From positions 1 to 54,911 of the forward strand of contig CAKQGY010000009.1 in NCBI GenBank assembly GCA_934234055.1: a stretch of 54,911 nucleotides of DNA, read 5' to 3'. Under the pieces are notes generated by a model. The model worked only from the letters and a program-made list of their open reading frames with translations. It was not told the origin of the DNA and ran no database searches. Origin of the DNA: an uncultured Alphaproteobacteria bacterium (GTDB lineage Bacteria; Pseudomonadota; Alphaproteobacteria; CAAHEQ01; UBA3637). Below, one piece after another: positions 7,197 to 16,143 of the stretch (positions are counted from its first letter, which is position 1; each line of letters starts with the position of its first letter). Made by a program: the position numbers and the translations under genes.

Positions 7197-8014
7197 TCCC
7201 GAACTCCCACAATAAAAATCCCCAACTTATCCGCCAGAGCAATTGTTTGATCTGCGCCGGCCAGTAGTGCCGATCCGGCCTCTATGGCGATGCCCTTAAA
7301 CCCGGCGTCGCAGATCGCTTGAACCGTTTGAGGTCCGATTGTCGGCAAATCAACACGCCGATCCTGTTGAGGTTTGGCAACCTTGACCAACACACCGCCG
7401 GCACCTTTGCGTTTCAACGCAGCTGTGCGTCGAATCAATTCAGCTGTTCCCTCAATTCCCTCAACCGACAAGACAAGCCCGCGTTGCACAATCACAGCCT
7501 GCCCGATATCAGCTTGACCTAAAATCTTGGCCACCTGCACACCGTGGCGAATATCTTCCCAATCTTTGATACTGGGAGCCACATTACCATACACCCCTTC
7601 GGGTGCCACCAGCCCCGGCACCAGTTGATCAACGCCCATAACCGTGAATCCCTGATGTTCTGCTTCGGCCAGTAAAATGCTCAATAACTGGTTATCCCCC
7701 AGCAGTCGAAAGCCGACTTTTACCAGCATGCACAGCCCCTTAAAATCCGGCAGAATTTCGGCAACCGACGGACGACGCACCCCACCGATAAAGACGATGT
7801 CCTGCACACCGGCACGCCGGAACAGACGAATCGCACGTCCCACTGAGCCTAATCGGATAAAGGCCCCTTCGTTTTCTTGCAAAAGTGCGGGATCTGCATG
7901 CCCTTTCAGACCCAACACGAAAACCGGACGTTTCTCTTGCCGACACGCTTTAATCACAGCGTTCGGAAGGGTGCCATTGCCGGCGATAATGCCCAATTTT
8001 CGTTTTTCTGCCAT
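7193..8014 (-). CDS. lpxI: UDP-2,3-diacylglucosamine pyrophosphatase LpxI
   Basis: A 273-residue LpxI (former DUF1009), which hydrolyses UDP-2,3-diacylglucosamine to lipid X. It replaces LpxH in most alphaproteobacteria. Visible landmarks are the start LGIIAGNGTLPNAVI, the glycine-rich RLGSVGRAIRLFRRAGV, and the C-terminal DLPTIGPQTVQAICDAGFKGIAIEAG. The start is set at the ATG at 8014, 4 bases after the lpxA stop; an upstream in-frame ATG would lie inside lpxA. It sits between lpxA and lpxB, the expected synteny. Confidence 0.95.
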   Translation of the reverse strand: MAEKRKLGIIAGNGTLPNAVIKACRQEKRPVFVLGLKGHADPALLQENEGAFIRLGSVGRAIRLFRRAGVQDIVFIGGVRRPSVAEILPDFKGLCMLVKVGFRLLGDNQLLSILLAEAEHQGFTVMGVDQLVPGLVAPEGVYGNVAPSIKDWEDIRHGVQVAKILGQADIGQAVIVQRGLVLSVEGIEGTAELIRRTAALKRKGAGGVLVKVAKPQQDRRVDLPTIGPQTVQAICDAGFKGIAIEAGSALLAGADQTIALADKLGIFIVGVRE

Positions 8015-8018
8015 CGTT

Positions 8019-8819
8019 TTAATCCGGTTGTAATATATTGTTTTTAGACGGGTTTTTGACAAATTGAATCATCTTGTTCACAAAGGGATTTGCCCGATAC
8101 TTTTCATCTTGCTCCAAAAAGGCCAATCTGTCAGCAAACAACCGTGTATCCTGTTTATCAAATAGGATTTTATAGGCTTGTTGTAAAGTGAAAATATCCT
8201 CTTTGGCAACACCCGCGCGTTGAAGCCCGATCAGATTTAATCCCGACAAACCACTACGCCCGCCGCCCATCACCAATCCATAAGGAATCACGTCTCGAGC
8301 AATACCGGCCATACCGCCGATCATAGCTCCTTCGCCAATATGCGTAAATTGCAACACTGCGGCCAATCCGCCAATAATGGCTTTGTTCCCGACCTGCACA
8401 TGTCCGGCCAATGTTGCATTATTGCTCATCACAATATCATCGCCCAAAATACAGTCATGGGCAATATGGCTGGCCACCAAAAACAGATTCCGGTTGCCGA
8501 TTGTCGTAATTTTGTGGTCTACATCAGACCCGACATGAGCCGTCACATGTTCACGGAAAGTATTATCATCGCCGACAATCAGAACAGCATCGGGTGCATT
8601 ACTGCGTTTATGTTGCGCCAGCAAACCCAGCGTCGCAAACGGATAAACGGTATTTCGCGCGCCCAGCGTCGTATAGCCGTCAACCACTACATGCGAAACC
8701 AGATGTGTATCCGCTCCGATTTTGACATGCGGGCCAATTGTGCAATAGGGTCCGACGACTACGCCGTCCGCCAATTCGGCTTGCGGATTTACAATAGCGG
8801 TGGGGTGTATATCAATCAT
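8019..8819 (-). CDS. lpxA: UDP-N-acetylglucosamine acyltransferase
   Basis: A 266-residue left-handed parallel beta-helix enzyme, the first step of lipid A synthesis, transferring a 3-hydroxyacyl chain from ACP to UDP-GlcNAc. Hexapeptide repeats start at residue 5 (HPTAIVNPQAELADGVVVG). The catalytic His lies in ASHIAHDCILGDD, and the C-terminal helical domain carries the GLNLIGLQRAG motif. Length is typical. The start is preceded by AAAAGGAG. Confidence 0.97.
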   Translation of the reverse strand: MIDIHPTAIVNPQAELADGVVVGPYCTIGPHVKIGADTHLVSHVVVDGYTTLGARNTVYPFATLGLLAQHKRSNAPDAVLIVGDDNTFREHVTAHVGSDVDHKITTIGNRNLFLVASHIAHDCILGDDIVMSNNATLAGHVQVGNKAIIGGLAAVLQFTHIGEGAMIGGMAGIARDVIPYGLVMGGGRSGLSGLNLIGLQRAGVAKEDIFTLQQAYKILFDKQDTRLFADRLAFLEQDEKYRANPFVNKMIQFVKNPSKNNILQPD

Positions 8820-8833
8820 AGAGGGAACTCCTT

Positions 8834-9319
8834 TTAAGACTTTTTCTTCATAACCATTGCACTAAATACGGCCTGCGAAACCAATCGCCCGTCAACATAG
8901 GCCTCACCCCGGAACTTAAAGACATTCCGAACGGCTTGTTCTTTTTTGACATGAAACTCTATTACATCACCTGGCGTAATAGGTTTACGGAACTTGACCT
9001 CGTCCACCGTCATAAAATAAACCCAACAGCCATCACGCTCTTCTTCGGGGAAAGATTCCATCACCACCATTCCCGCCGTTTGAGCCATACCTTCAACCTG
9101 TAAAACACCAGGCATTACCGGATTGCCGGGAAAGTGCCCCTGAAAATACGGTTCGTTCATCGTGATGTTTTTAATGCCGATACCCGAGATTCCCGGCGCC
9201 ACATCTTTCATTCGGTCTATCAGCAAAAACGGATACCGATGCGGCAGAAGGCGCATAATCTCATCAATTCGGATTTCCGGAATAATATCTTCGGGTTTAA
9301 CTTGTGTATTTTCAATCAT
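8834..9319 (-). CDS. fabZ: 3-hydroxyacyl-ACP dehydratase FabZ
   Basis: A 161-residue hot-dog-fold enzyme that dehydrates 3-hydroxyacyl-ACP in fatty acid elongation. By using the 3-hydroxyacyl pool it balances phospholipid against lipid A synthesis. The active-site segment LLPHRYPFLLIDR and the His/Glu segment YFQGHFPGNPVMPGVLQVEGMAQ are intact. The ATG at 9319 is used because AAAGGA lies 6 bases upstream, inside the end of lpxD; a longer version would run well into lpxD. lpxD-fabZ-lpxA order is standard. Confidence 0.96.
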   Translation of the reverse strand: MIENTQVKPEDIIPEIRIDEIMRLLPHRYPFLLIDRMKDVAPGISGIGIKNITMNEPYFQGHFPGNPVMPGVLQVEGMAQTAGMVVMESFPEEERDGCWVYFMTVDEVKFRKPITPGDVIEFHVKKEQAVRNVFKFRGEAYVDGRLVSQAVFSAMVMKKKS

Positions 9320-9321
9320 TT

Positions 9322-10407
9322 TTATCCTTTCTTCCTCAGCTTCATCAGTTTTTCGCCAAACCATAGCTTCCATGAAAACTTAGGCTGACCGTCCTTGGTT
9401 TGAGTCAGTTTTTTAAGAGCCAACACCTGACGCATAAAATCTTTATGCGGAACAGCCGGAGCCCCCAACAAAATACTTCCCGGAGGAACTTCACTCATCA
9501 CGCCCGATTGAGCACCGATTTGAGCGCCCGTGCCAATCTTCAAGTGCCCGGCAAAACCGGATTGTCCACCTGCTACAACAAAATCACCGAACTCACAACT
9601 GCCGGCGATACCGACCTGCGATACCATCACACAACACCGTCCCAGTTTGACATTGTGCGCCACCTGAACCAGATTGTCAATCCGTGTGCCATCACTGATT
9701 ACCGTATCTCCCATCGCACCACGATCCACACAGGTAGACGACCCGATTTCCACATCATTGCCGATTATCACACGACCCAATTGAGGCACTTTTTGAGGCC
9801 CTTTGGCCGGCGACATAGCAAAACCGAAGCCGTCCTGTCCGATATGGCACCCGGGATAGATATAAACCTTGTTTCCAGCGATACAATGCGAAACCGTGGC
9901 ATTTGCTCCGACCGTGCAGCCATCACCCATTTGAACGCCGGCTTCCAGCACCGCATTCGGATGAATATCGCATTCGGCTCCCAGCTTGACATTTTCCCCG
10001 ATAAAGACACCGGCTTCAATCCGACATCCGGGTCCGATTTCAGCTGTCGGATCAATATAAGCCTTATCTGATATATAAGCTTCTACACGCCGCGGATAGA
10101 AAGCACTCGCCACCAGACCATACGAGCGATGTGGATCTGCCGACACCAAAGCAATACACCCGGCCGGCACAAAAGACAAAAATTTCTCCGGCACAATCAC
10201 CGCTCCGGCTTTGGTGTTTTTAAGAGCTTCACGCGCTTTGGGAATAAAGGCCCAAGAAACATCATCGGGCCCCGCCATATCCAATCCCGCAACATCGTGA
10301 AAAACGCGCTTTTGGTTGACACTGTCTGCAACAGTTATCTCGCCCACGCGAACGATATCTGCCACGGTCAGTGATTCAACTTTGTGAAAAAAACGAGCGT
10401 CAGCCAT
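9322..10407 (-). CDS. lpxD: UDP-3-O-(3-hydroxyacyl)glucosamine N-acyltransferase
   Basis: A 361-residue trimeric beta-helix acyltransferase adding the second acyl chain in lipid A synthesis. The N-terminal uridine-binding domain (residues 1-110) is followed by hexapeptide repeats (IDPTAEIGPGCRIEAGVFIG…) and the catalytic His in NLVQVAHNVKLGRCCVMVSQ. A C-terminal helix (DFMRQVLALKKL) holds ACP in known structures. It lies 2 bases after the skp stop. Confidence 0.96.
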   Translation of the reverse strand: MADARFFHKVESLTVADIVRVGEITVADSVNQKRVFHDVAGLDMAGPDDVSWAFIPKAREALKNTKAGAVIVPEKFLSFVPAGCIALVSADPHRSYGLVASAFYPRRVEAYISDKAYIDPTAEIGPGCRIEAGVFIGENVKLGAECDIHPNAVLEAGVQMGDGCTVGANATVSHCIAGNKVYIYPGCHIGQDGFGFAMSPAKGPQKVPQLGRVIIGNDVEIGSSTCVDRGAMGDTVISDGTRIDNLVQVAHNVKLGRCCVMVSQVGIAGSCEFGDFVVAGGQSGFAGHLKIGTGAQIGAQSGVMSEVPPGSILLGAPAVPHKDFMRQVLALKKLTQTKDGQPKFSWKLWFGEKLMKLRKKG

Positions 10408-10409
10408 AC

Positions 10410-11021
10410 CTATTGCCCCCCTACCGTCAGGTTCACCGTTTGCGGATTGATATACTCAACCGATTGCACTTTGTCATCCAAAGCCTTAATAAATTTGTCC
10501 GTTATATCCACCTTATCCGACGCATAAGCCGTCACGGCTTTGGACAGAATCATATCAACGCCCGAGGACATTTCTTTCAAAACCGCCTGCAAATCGCCTT
10601 GCACTTTTTGCGCTGTCAATTGCGTTGCGCCGTTGATTTGTTGATTCCAAATACCATATTTTTGTTGTGCTTCGGCAACTTTACGGTTCAAAGCCAACGA
10701 CTGTTTTTTGAATTCTTTTTCACCCAATTTACCTTTTTTGGCATTCAACTCTTCTTCTTCCTTTTGCAAAGCAGCAGCCGTTTGATCCAGATCGGCTTTC
10801 AATTGCGCTTCATGCTTTTGATGTTCGACTCCAATAGCACGATAAACCGCGGCCTCTTGCTGCACACGGTCAAAATCAACAACCACGATTTTCGGGCCAC
10901 AGCACATTTTACATACGCCCACTGCCAACAAAACAGCGACAGCCACACCCCCAGCAATTACAGCCACTTTTTTAGAGCACGAACACGCACAACATTTTTT
11001 AATTGCTTCACTTTTTTTCAT
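10410..11021 (-). CDS. OmpH/Skp-family chaperone with an unusual Cys-rich membrane anchor
   Basis: A 203-residue Skp/OmpH-like protein. Residues 44-80 begin the family domain (KIVVVDFDRVQQEAAVYRAI), followed by a long coiled coil (about 65-130) rich in Lys, Glu, Gln and Ala, then a return helix. The position right after bamA and before lpxD is diagnostic. The odd part is the N-terminus: no AxA cleavage site, but cysteines at 10, 11, 13 and 15, lysines 17-18, a transmembrane helix (19-36), then cysteines 37, 40 and 41. That predicts an inner-membrane-anchored rather than free periplasmic chaperone. The start at 11021 has AAAGGA upstream. Confidence 0.85.
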   Translation of the reverse strand: MKKSEAIKKCCACSCSKKVAVIAGGVAVAVLLAVGVCKMCCGPKIVVVDFDRVQQEAAVYRAIGVEHQKHEAQLKADLDQTAAALQKEEEELNAKKGKLGEKEFKKQSLALNRKVAEAQQKYGIWNQQINGATQLTAQKVQGDLQAVLKEMSSGVDMILSKAVTAYASDKVDITDKFIKALDDKVQSVEYINPQTVNLTVGGQ

Positions 11022-11022
11022 A

Positions 11023-13281
11023 TTAAAATCCTTTCCCAAAGTTTAAACGAAAAACACGCGTTTCATCATGAGACGCTTTCATCACTGGATATGAGAAATC
11101 CAAATTGATCATACCCATCGGAGATTGCCACAAAATACCCGTCCCGACCGCCATACGAGTTTTGGACGAATAAACCATTGTTTCTTTGTCATAATGATCA
11201 GGTTTACCGATCCAACCTGCATCAGAGAAAACCTTACCCTTAATCCCTAATTCTTTGGGCAAACCGATCGGGAAGACCAACTCAGCCGTCGTTGTTGCAT
11301 ACCACAAGCCGCCCAAAGCATCATCTGTTGCTTTATCCCGAGCTCCGACGCCACCGTATTCAAACCCGCGCAAAGACACATCACCCAAGAAATACCGGTC
11401 ATTGATTCGCACTTTACCGTCTTGCAGACCCCAGATTTTACCGGCATCTCCGCGCAAGGACAATACCACATCTTCGGCCACAGGGAAATATTTAATACCC
11501 GTCAAATTGACACGGAAAAATTTGGAATCGCCGCCCAAGCCCGCCAAATCCGTCCCCAGTGACGTATAATATCCCGTTGTCGGATTGATTCGACTGTCGC
11601 GCCGATCATAGACCAGTTCCTGCCCGATCAAGGACACAACATTTTTACCTTTTTGATCTTTAATATAAATAGAGGCATCACTATCCACATCATTGATATT
11701 ATCCTGACGCAGGGTATAACGTGCCGATTGTCGGAGATTATCCGTATAATCCCAACCCAAGCGCAAAGTTCCCCCGTTAGAAACATAGCTGTATGAGCTG
11801 GAATCACTGTTATCTCGGGTGGTATGGAATATATCAACACCGGCCGTCAGATTCTGATCCAGAAAATACGGATTCGTAATACCGACCGTGTATTGCGTTT
11901 CTTTTTGCGACAACATCGCATTGACGCCAAAGATATTTCCCGTGCCCAGGACATTGCGCTCCTGAATACCGGTTTCAAACATCATACCGTCATAGGACGA
12001 CCAGCCGATCCCAATACTGAATGCACCGGTTGATTTCTCCGCAACATCCAGGACAGCATTGACTTTAGCCGGATCGTGTGTAGGAACGGTCTTTAATTCC
12101 ACCTTACCAAAGTAATCCAAATCCTCTACCCGTTGTTTGGATCGTTGTAATTTTGATGCATTAAAGGCATCACCTTCTTTAATCCGAAATTCGCGACGGA
12201 TAACCTTGTCCAGCGTGCGTGAATTACCGTTGATTTGAATTTTGTTGATATAAACTTTGGGTCCTTCGGCAATACGAAAAGTAATCTGAACTGTTTGAGC
12301 CTCTACATCTTTTTGGAAATCGGGTGTAACTTCAACAAAAGCATATCCCTGATTTTCAATTTCCTGCGTTAAAGCAGTGACGGTTGAATCAACCTTGGCC
12401 AAATTAAAATATAGCCCCTCTTGAACTTCAATCAAGTCATTCAAGGATTCTTTTCCTTGAAACTCGGGCAACGACACAATAATCTCGGGCTTAGCAAAGC
12501 GATAGCGCTTACCCTCGCTGACATCAATGTTGATGACAAAACCGGATTTATCCGGTAACAGTTCGGCACCGGCCCGATTGACAGAAAAATCCACATATCC
12601 CTGTTCCATATAAAACCGGCGCAATAATTCCAAGTCATAATTCAGCCGATCCGGATCATAGGTGTCCGTTGAGGATAAAAACCGATACCAGGCATTTTCT
12701 TTGGTCATCATTTTGTCTTGAAGTTGCGATTCGGAAAACGCTTCTGCCCCGGTAATGTTAATTTTGCGCACCAAGGTTTTGCTGCCCTCATCAATTTCAA
12801 AAACTACATCAACCCGGTTTTCATCTTGTTCAATAATTTTGGGGGTTACTGTTGCCCCAAAACGTCCGTTTCGTTTATAAACCTCTATCAACCGCGCCGC
12901 ATCATTTTGCAATTTGCGTTTTGTATATACCATACGCGGTTTTAGCAATACTTCGGTGTTCAGAATATCGTTGGACAGAGCTTTGTTCCCCTCGAAATAA
13001 ACCGTGCGCACAATCGGATTTTCCACGACACGGATTTGGGCAATCCCTTTGTTCATTTGAATATCCACATCGGAAAACAAACCTGTGGCAAACAAGGTTT
13101 TAGTCGCCTGGTCCAAATCGGCTGTGGTAATATTCTGTCCTTTCTCCAAATGCAAATAGCTGACCACAGTGGAGTCTTCAATTCGACGCGTACCGGTAAT
13201 TGTCATATCTTTCAAAACCTCGGCCCATACCGGGGTCGCCCATACTGAATACATCAACAAAAATGCTAGTTGTCTTCTCAT
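11023..13281 (-). CDS. bamA: Outer membrane protein assembly factor BamA
   Basis: A 752-residue Omp85 protein, the core of the BAM machine that inserts beta-barrel proteins. A cleavable signal (…SVWATPVWAE) is followed by five POTRA domains (about residues 22-420) and a 16-stranded barrel. The loop 6 motif appears as SLRGFEYGG, the family's (V/L)RGF. The final strand ends in Phe (LNFGKGF), as needed for barrel recognition. It overlaps the end of rseP by 4 bases (ATGA) and is followed 1 base later by skp. Confidence 0.97.
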   Translation of the reverse strand: MRRQLAFLLMYSVWATPVWAEVLKDMTITGTRRIEDSTVVSYLHLEKGQNITTADLDQATKTLFATGLFSDVDIQMNKGIAQIRVVENPIVRTVYFEGNKALSNDILNTEVLLKPRMVYTKRKLQNDAARLIEVYKRNGRFGATVTPKIIEQDENRVDVVFEIDEGSKTLVRKINITGAEAFSESQLQDKMMTKENAWYRFLSSTDTYDPDRLNYDLELLRRFYMEQGYVDFSVNRAGAELLPDKSGFVINIDVSEGKRYRFAKPEIIVSLPEFQGKESLNDLIEVQEGLYFNLAKVDSTVTALTQEIENQGYAFVEVTPDFQKDVEAQTVQITFRIAEGPKVYINKIQINGNSRTLDKVIRREFRIKEGDAFNASKLQRSKQRVEDLDYFGKVELKTVPTHDPAKVNAVLDVAEKSTGAFSIGIGWSSYDGMMFETGIQERNVLGTGNIFGVNAMLSQKETQYTVGITNPYFLDQNLTAGVDIFHTTRDNSDSSSYSYVSNGGTLRLGWDYTDNLRQSARYTLRQDNINDVDSDASIYIKDQKGKNVVSLIGQELVYDRRDSRINPTTGYYTSLGTDLAGLGGDSKFFRVNLTGIKYFPVAEDVVLSLRGDAGKIWGLQDGKVRINDRYFLGDVSLRGFEYGGVGARDKATDDALGGLWYATTTAELVFPIGLPKELGIKGKVFSDAGWIGKPDHYDKETMVYSSKTRMAVGTGILWQSPMGMINLDFSYPVMKASHDETRVFRLNFGKGF

Positions 13282-14423
13282 GAAAAAATCCTTTGCACCA
13301 AACGCGGAATATCCAGAAAAAAGGTATACCCCACCAAGCCCATCAAGACACTAAACCCAACCCACATCAAGCGGCTTTGTGCCTTCTCTGTCATTGGCTT
13401 GCGACGCACAGCCTCTACCGCATACATAGCTAAATGCCCGCCGTCCAACAGCGGAATCGGCAACAGATTCATCAACCCGACTGCCACCGAAATATTTGCA
13501 ATAAACACCAACAGCGGCAGCAAACCGCCCCGTGCCGCATCGCCTGATGCTTCGGCAATCCCCAAAGGTCCCCGCATTTCCGTCGGTGAACGGTGATTTG
13601 TAATCACTTGCCCCAGATACACCAATGTATCCGCCGTCATCATATAGACTTGTTTAACCGAGGTTATAAATGCTTCACCCAATCCTATATCATCCCGCAG
13701 CGTAAAGGCATCTTCGGACGCTTTAACTCCGATCAAAGGAATATCATATCCTTCCATTTGACGAGGCATCACATTGATAGTCAGAGTTTCCCCGGATCGC
13801 TCAATTTCCATAACCAACGGCTTACCGAATTCGGTCACGCGCACGATTCGTTGAATATCCGGATAAGACTCCACCGGATTACCGTTCAAAGACACCACAC
13901 GATCACCGGCTTGCACGCCGGCTTCTTCGGCAGCCGAATTTTCCATAACGGTGCCGATGACCGGCGCCAATTCACCCACGCCCGCAAAAAACATAATTCC
14001 TGTCAGCATCATTACCGCAAACACATAGTTCATCGCAGGACCCGCAAAAATAATGACAGCTCGCTTCCAAAGCTTTTGTGCCATAAAAGTCAAATGACGC
14101 ATATTCTCAGGCACTTTATCGGCCGAGGATTTAGCCCCTGCCGCATCTTCATCACCCAGCATTTTAACATAGCCACCCAGCGGCAATGCACAGATTTTCC
14201 AACGTGTTCCCTTTTTATCGGTCCGCCCCCACAATTCTTTCCCGAATCCCAGCGAATAATCCGTCACGGCCACACCACACAGACGGGCTGCGAAAAAATG
14301 TCCCCCTTCGTGCACAATCACCACCAACGACAACACAAACACAAACGCCAGCACATACAGAACCGGCATCATCATATTGACCATTTCATAAATCGTAAAC
14401 GCAGCTGCTTCTATCGGTGTCAT
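13278..14423 (-). CDS. rseP: Site-2 protease RseP
   Basis: A 381-residue intramembrane zinc metalloprotease of the S2P family, which cuts anti-sigma factors and signal-peptide remnants in the inner membrane. HEGGH (the HExxH zinc site) lies in the first transmembrane helix at about residue 38, one PDZ domain occupies about residues 125-205 (AEEAGVQAGDRVVSLNGNPVES), and the third zinc ligand is in NLLPIPLLDGGHL. The first 15 residues before the first helix are longer than usual, so an internal Met start is possible. AAGGGG supports the chosen one. dxr, often present between cdsA and rseP, is absent. Confidence 0.95.
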   Translation of the reverse strand: MTPIEAAAFTIYEMVNMMMPVLYVLAFVFVLSLVVIVHEGGHFFAARLCGVAVTDYSLGFGKELWGRTDKKGTRWKICALPLGGYVKMLGDEDAAGAKSSADKVPENMRHLTFMAQKLWKRAVIIFAGPAMNYVFAVMMLTGIMFFAGVGELAPVIGTVMENSAAEEAGVQAGDRVVSLNGNPVESYPDIQRIVRVTEFGKPLVMEIERSGETLTINVMPRQMEGYDIPLIGVKASEDAFTLRDDIGLGEAFITSVKQVYMMTADTLVYLGQVITNHRSPTEMRGPLGIAEASGDAARGGLLPLLVFIANISVAVGLMNLLPIPLLDGGHLAMYAVEAVRRKPMTEKAQSRLMWVGFSVLMGLVGYTFFLDIPRLVQRIFS

Positions 14424-14432
14424 AAAGTCCCC

Positions 14433-15254
14433 TTATCCGCAATACGCCAAAACCAGCGCCGTTGCGCAAGACGCAAACAGCAATCCGTCCACACGATCAA
14501 ACAACCCCCCGTGCCCCGGAATAATGTTGCTTGAATCTTTTAAACCCAACTTTCGTTTAATCGCAGATTCAAAGAAATCCCCCATCTGTGATACAATCGC
14601 CAACGCCCCGGCCGACAGCACCAGCGTTCGCATATACTTTGCCACATTGACATCGGCTTCAATCAAACCGTTTGCCCGCATATAAAGACCAAACACATAC
14701 GCTACAATCATTGCGAAAGAAACAGCGCCGAACAAGCCGGACCAGGTCTTTTTTGCACTGATTTTCGGAGCCAATTTCGGCCCGCCGACGGTGCGCCCGA
14801 CAACATATCCGCCCACATCAGTCGCCCAAACGACAAAGAACAGCCACAACACGATCTCGCGGCTGATGCTTTCGTTAACATAATAGATATATCCCAGCGA
14901 TAACAGCGGCAAGCAAATATATGGCAACCCCAGAGCAAACCGCAACCGACCCGTCAGCAGCACAACAACCGCTGTCCCCAGTAAAATCAGCCACAATACA
15001 AATGTCGGATTCCCTTCGGTCATAAAAGCCGTCAACCCCGCGAACAGAGCAATCGTCAATTGGGCTTTGCTACCCGAAATTTTGAACATATCCCCCCATT
15101 CCCAGGCCAATCCCGTTCCCAGCACTGCCAAGAAAATCGGATACAACGGAATATTATAATTTTCATAAACATCTTTACCAAACCACACGGGTCCCAACAC
15201 CGCTGGGACCAACACCAAAGCCGATAAAATTCGTAAAACCAAATTGGAATGCAT
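14433..15254 (-). CDS. cdsA: Phosphatidate cytidylyltransferase
   Basis: A 273-residue polytopic membrane enzyme making CDP-diacylglycerol from phosphatidic acid and CTP, the branch point for all phospholipids. About eight transmembrane helices are visible. The C-terminal CDP-OH signature region KRKLGLKDSSNIIPGHGGLFDRVDG, with the conserved Lys, GHGG and D-R-x-D, is intact. It is the first gene of the envelope operon, with a consensus promoter upstream and AAAGGA before the ATG. Confidence 0.96.
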   Translation of the reverse strand: MHSNLVLRILSALVLVPAVLGPVWFGKDVYENYNIPLYPIFLAVLGTGLAWEWGDMFKISGSKAQLTIALFAGLTAFMTEGNPTFVLWLILLGTAVVVLLTGRLRFALGLPYICLPLLSLGYIYYVNESISREIVLWLFFVVWATDVGGYVVGRTVGGPKLAPKISAKKTWSGLFGAVSFAMIVAYVFGLYMRANGLIEADVNVAKYMRTLVLSAGALAIVSQMGDFFESAIKRKLGLKDSSNIIPGHGGLFDRVDGLLFASCATALVLAYCG

Positions 15255-15279
15255 TTTATAATCCTTTCAGATGAACAGT

Positions 15280-15308
15280 AATATCGCAGATTTAATCGGA
15301 ATTGTCAA
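15280..15308 (-). promoter_or_regulatory. Promoter of the cdsA-to-ugd envelope operon
   Basis: On the minus strand TTGACA (15308-15303), a 17-base spacer and GATATT (15285-15280), about 25 bases before the cdsA start. No terminator or gap over about 15 bases is seen between this point and 3737. Confidence 0.7.
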
Positions 15309-15349
15309 GCATTTCGCGCGGAAAAAGATATTTTTCACCCTGTCCTTTT

Positions 15350-15384
15350 ACTTTCAAAAGAAAGTCCCGCGGATTTTACGGGAC
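15350..15384 (-). terminator. Terminator of grpE
   Basis: Minus-strand hairpin GTCCCG (15384-15379) / CGGGAC (15369-15364) with a 9-base loop, followed by TTTCTTTT, just after the grpE stop. It separates grpE from the cdsA operon. Confidence 0.75.
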
Positions 15385-15391
15385 CAAACAA

Positions 15392-16072
15392 TCATTTAGA
15401 GACAATAACCATAGCCTCCCGCAAAACCCGATCGCCCCCGATGGTATAACCGGGCTGTAATTCTTGCACAATTGTACCGGCAGGGTGCGACGGATCGGTC
15501 ACCTCTTGAATGACTTTGTGTAAATTCGGATCAAAAATCTGCCCCAATCCGACCACTTTTTCAATCTGCTGCTTTTTCAGAGCCGCCATCAGGTTGTTTT
15601 GAGTCATTTCAACCCCTTTGACCAAGTTTGCCAAAATCGGATTTTCAATGGCTCCGGCGGCTTTTTCTTTGTCTAATTCCTGTTTGGCACAAGTCAATGC
15701 CTGATCCAGACAATCCGCAACCGGCAGTAACTCCTTGGCGAATGAACCATTCGCATAACGCGTTGCTTTTTGAATATCTATTTGTGTGCGTTTACGCAAA
15801 TTTTCCATTTCGGCCGTCGCGCGCAAAGCCAAATCCTTCCAATGCGCCACATCATCTTGAGCCAATTTTAACTCTTCGGCCAAGGACGGAGAAACGATTT
15901 CGGGCTTAGCTGCCTCGGCCGACAAAGACTGTTTCGGGTTTTCCGTTTGTTTTACAGGCGATTGCTTAGGGGATTGCTCTGCGTGCTGCTGATTCGGATG
16001 ATGCTCATGGTTATGTTCGTGATTCTGGAAATGCCCCTGACGTGCTTGATCGGGGAAATGTTTGTTATTCAT
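15392..16072 (-). CDS. grpE: Nucleotide exchange factor GrpE with His-rich N-terminus
   Basis: A 226-residue GrpE, which releases ADP from DnaK. The long dimerisation coiled coil (about residues 70-130, with ELKLAQDDVAHWKDLALRATAEMENLRKR) and the C-terminal beta domain with GQIFDPNLHKVIQEV and the VLREAMVIV end are typical. The unusual part is the first 30 residues, which hold eight histidines (a cluster NHEHNHEHH at 17-25) in an Asn/Gln-rich context that could bind divalent metal. It diverges from rph; hrcA, often next to grpE, is not here. Confidence 0.96.
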   Translation of the reverse strand: MNNKHFPDQARQGHFQNHEHNHEHHPNQQHAEQSPKQSPVKQTENPKQSLSAEAAKPEIVSPSLAEELKLAQDDVAHWKDLALRATAEMENLRKRTQIDIQKATRYANGSFAKELLPVADCLDQALTCAKQELDKEKAAGAIENPILANLVKGVEMTQNNLMAALKKQQIEKVVGLGQIFDPNLHKVIQEVTDPSHPAGTIVQELQPGYTIGGDRVLREAMVIVSK

Positions 16073-16095
16073 TGGTTGTCCTTTCGTTTAACATA

Positions 16096-16124
16096 AATTT
16101 AGATGCTTTTCCAACAAAAATCAA
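16096..16124 (-). promoter_or_regulatory. grpE promoter, sigma-70 with RpoH-like features
   Basis: Minus strand TTGATT (16124-16119), a 17-base spacer and TAAATT (16101-16096). The -35 is preceded by CAC, giving CACTTGAT, close to the alphaproteobacterial heat-shock -35 (CTTGAA). Both sigma-70 and RpoH use are possible. Confidence 0.55.
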
Positions 16125-16143
16125 GTGCTTTTTTCTTTCTATC

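Noticed and set aside
10371..11108. Open frame of 245 codons on the plus strand
   Set aside because: It lies antisense to skp, lpxD and bamA ends, with Phe/Leu-rich low-complexity sequence and no start signals.
13593..14534. Long open frame (313 codons) on the plus strand
   Set aside because: It is antisense to rseP and cdsA, has a His/Arg-rich composition typical of a mirrored frame, and has no ribosome-binding site or family motif. The minus-strand genes are certain.
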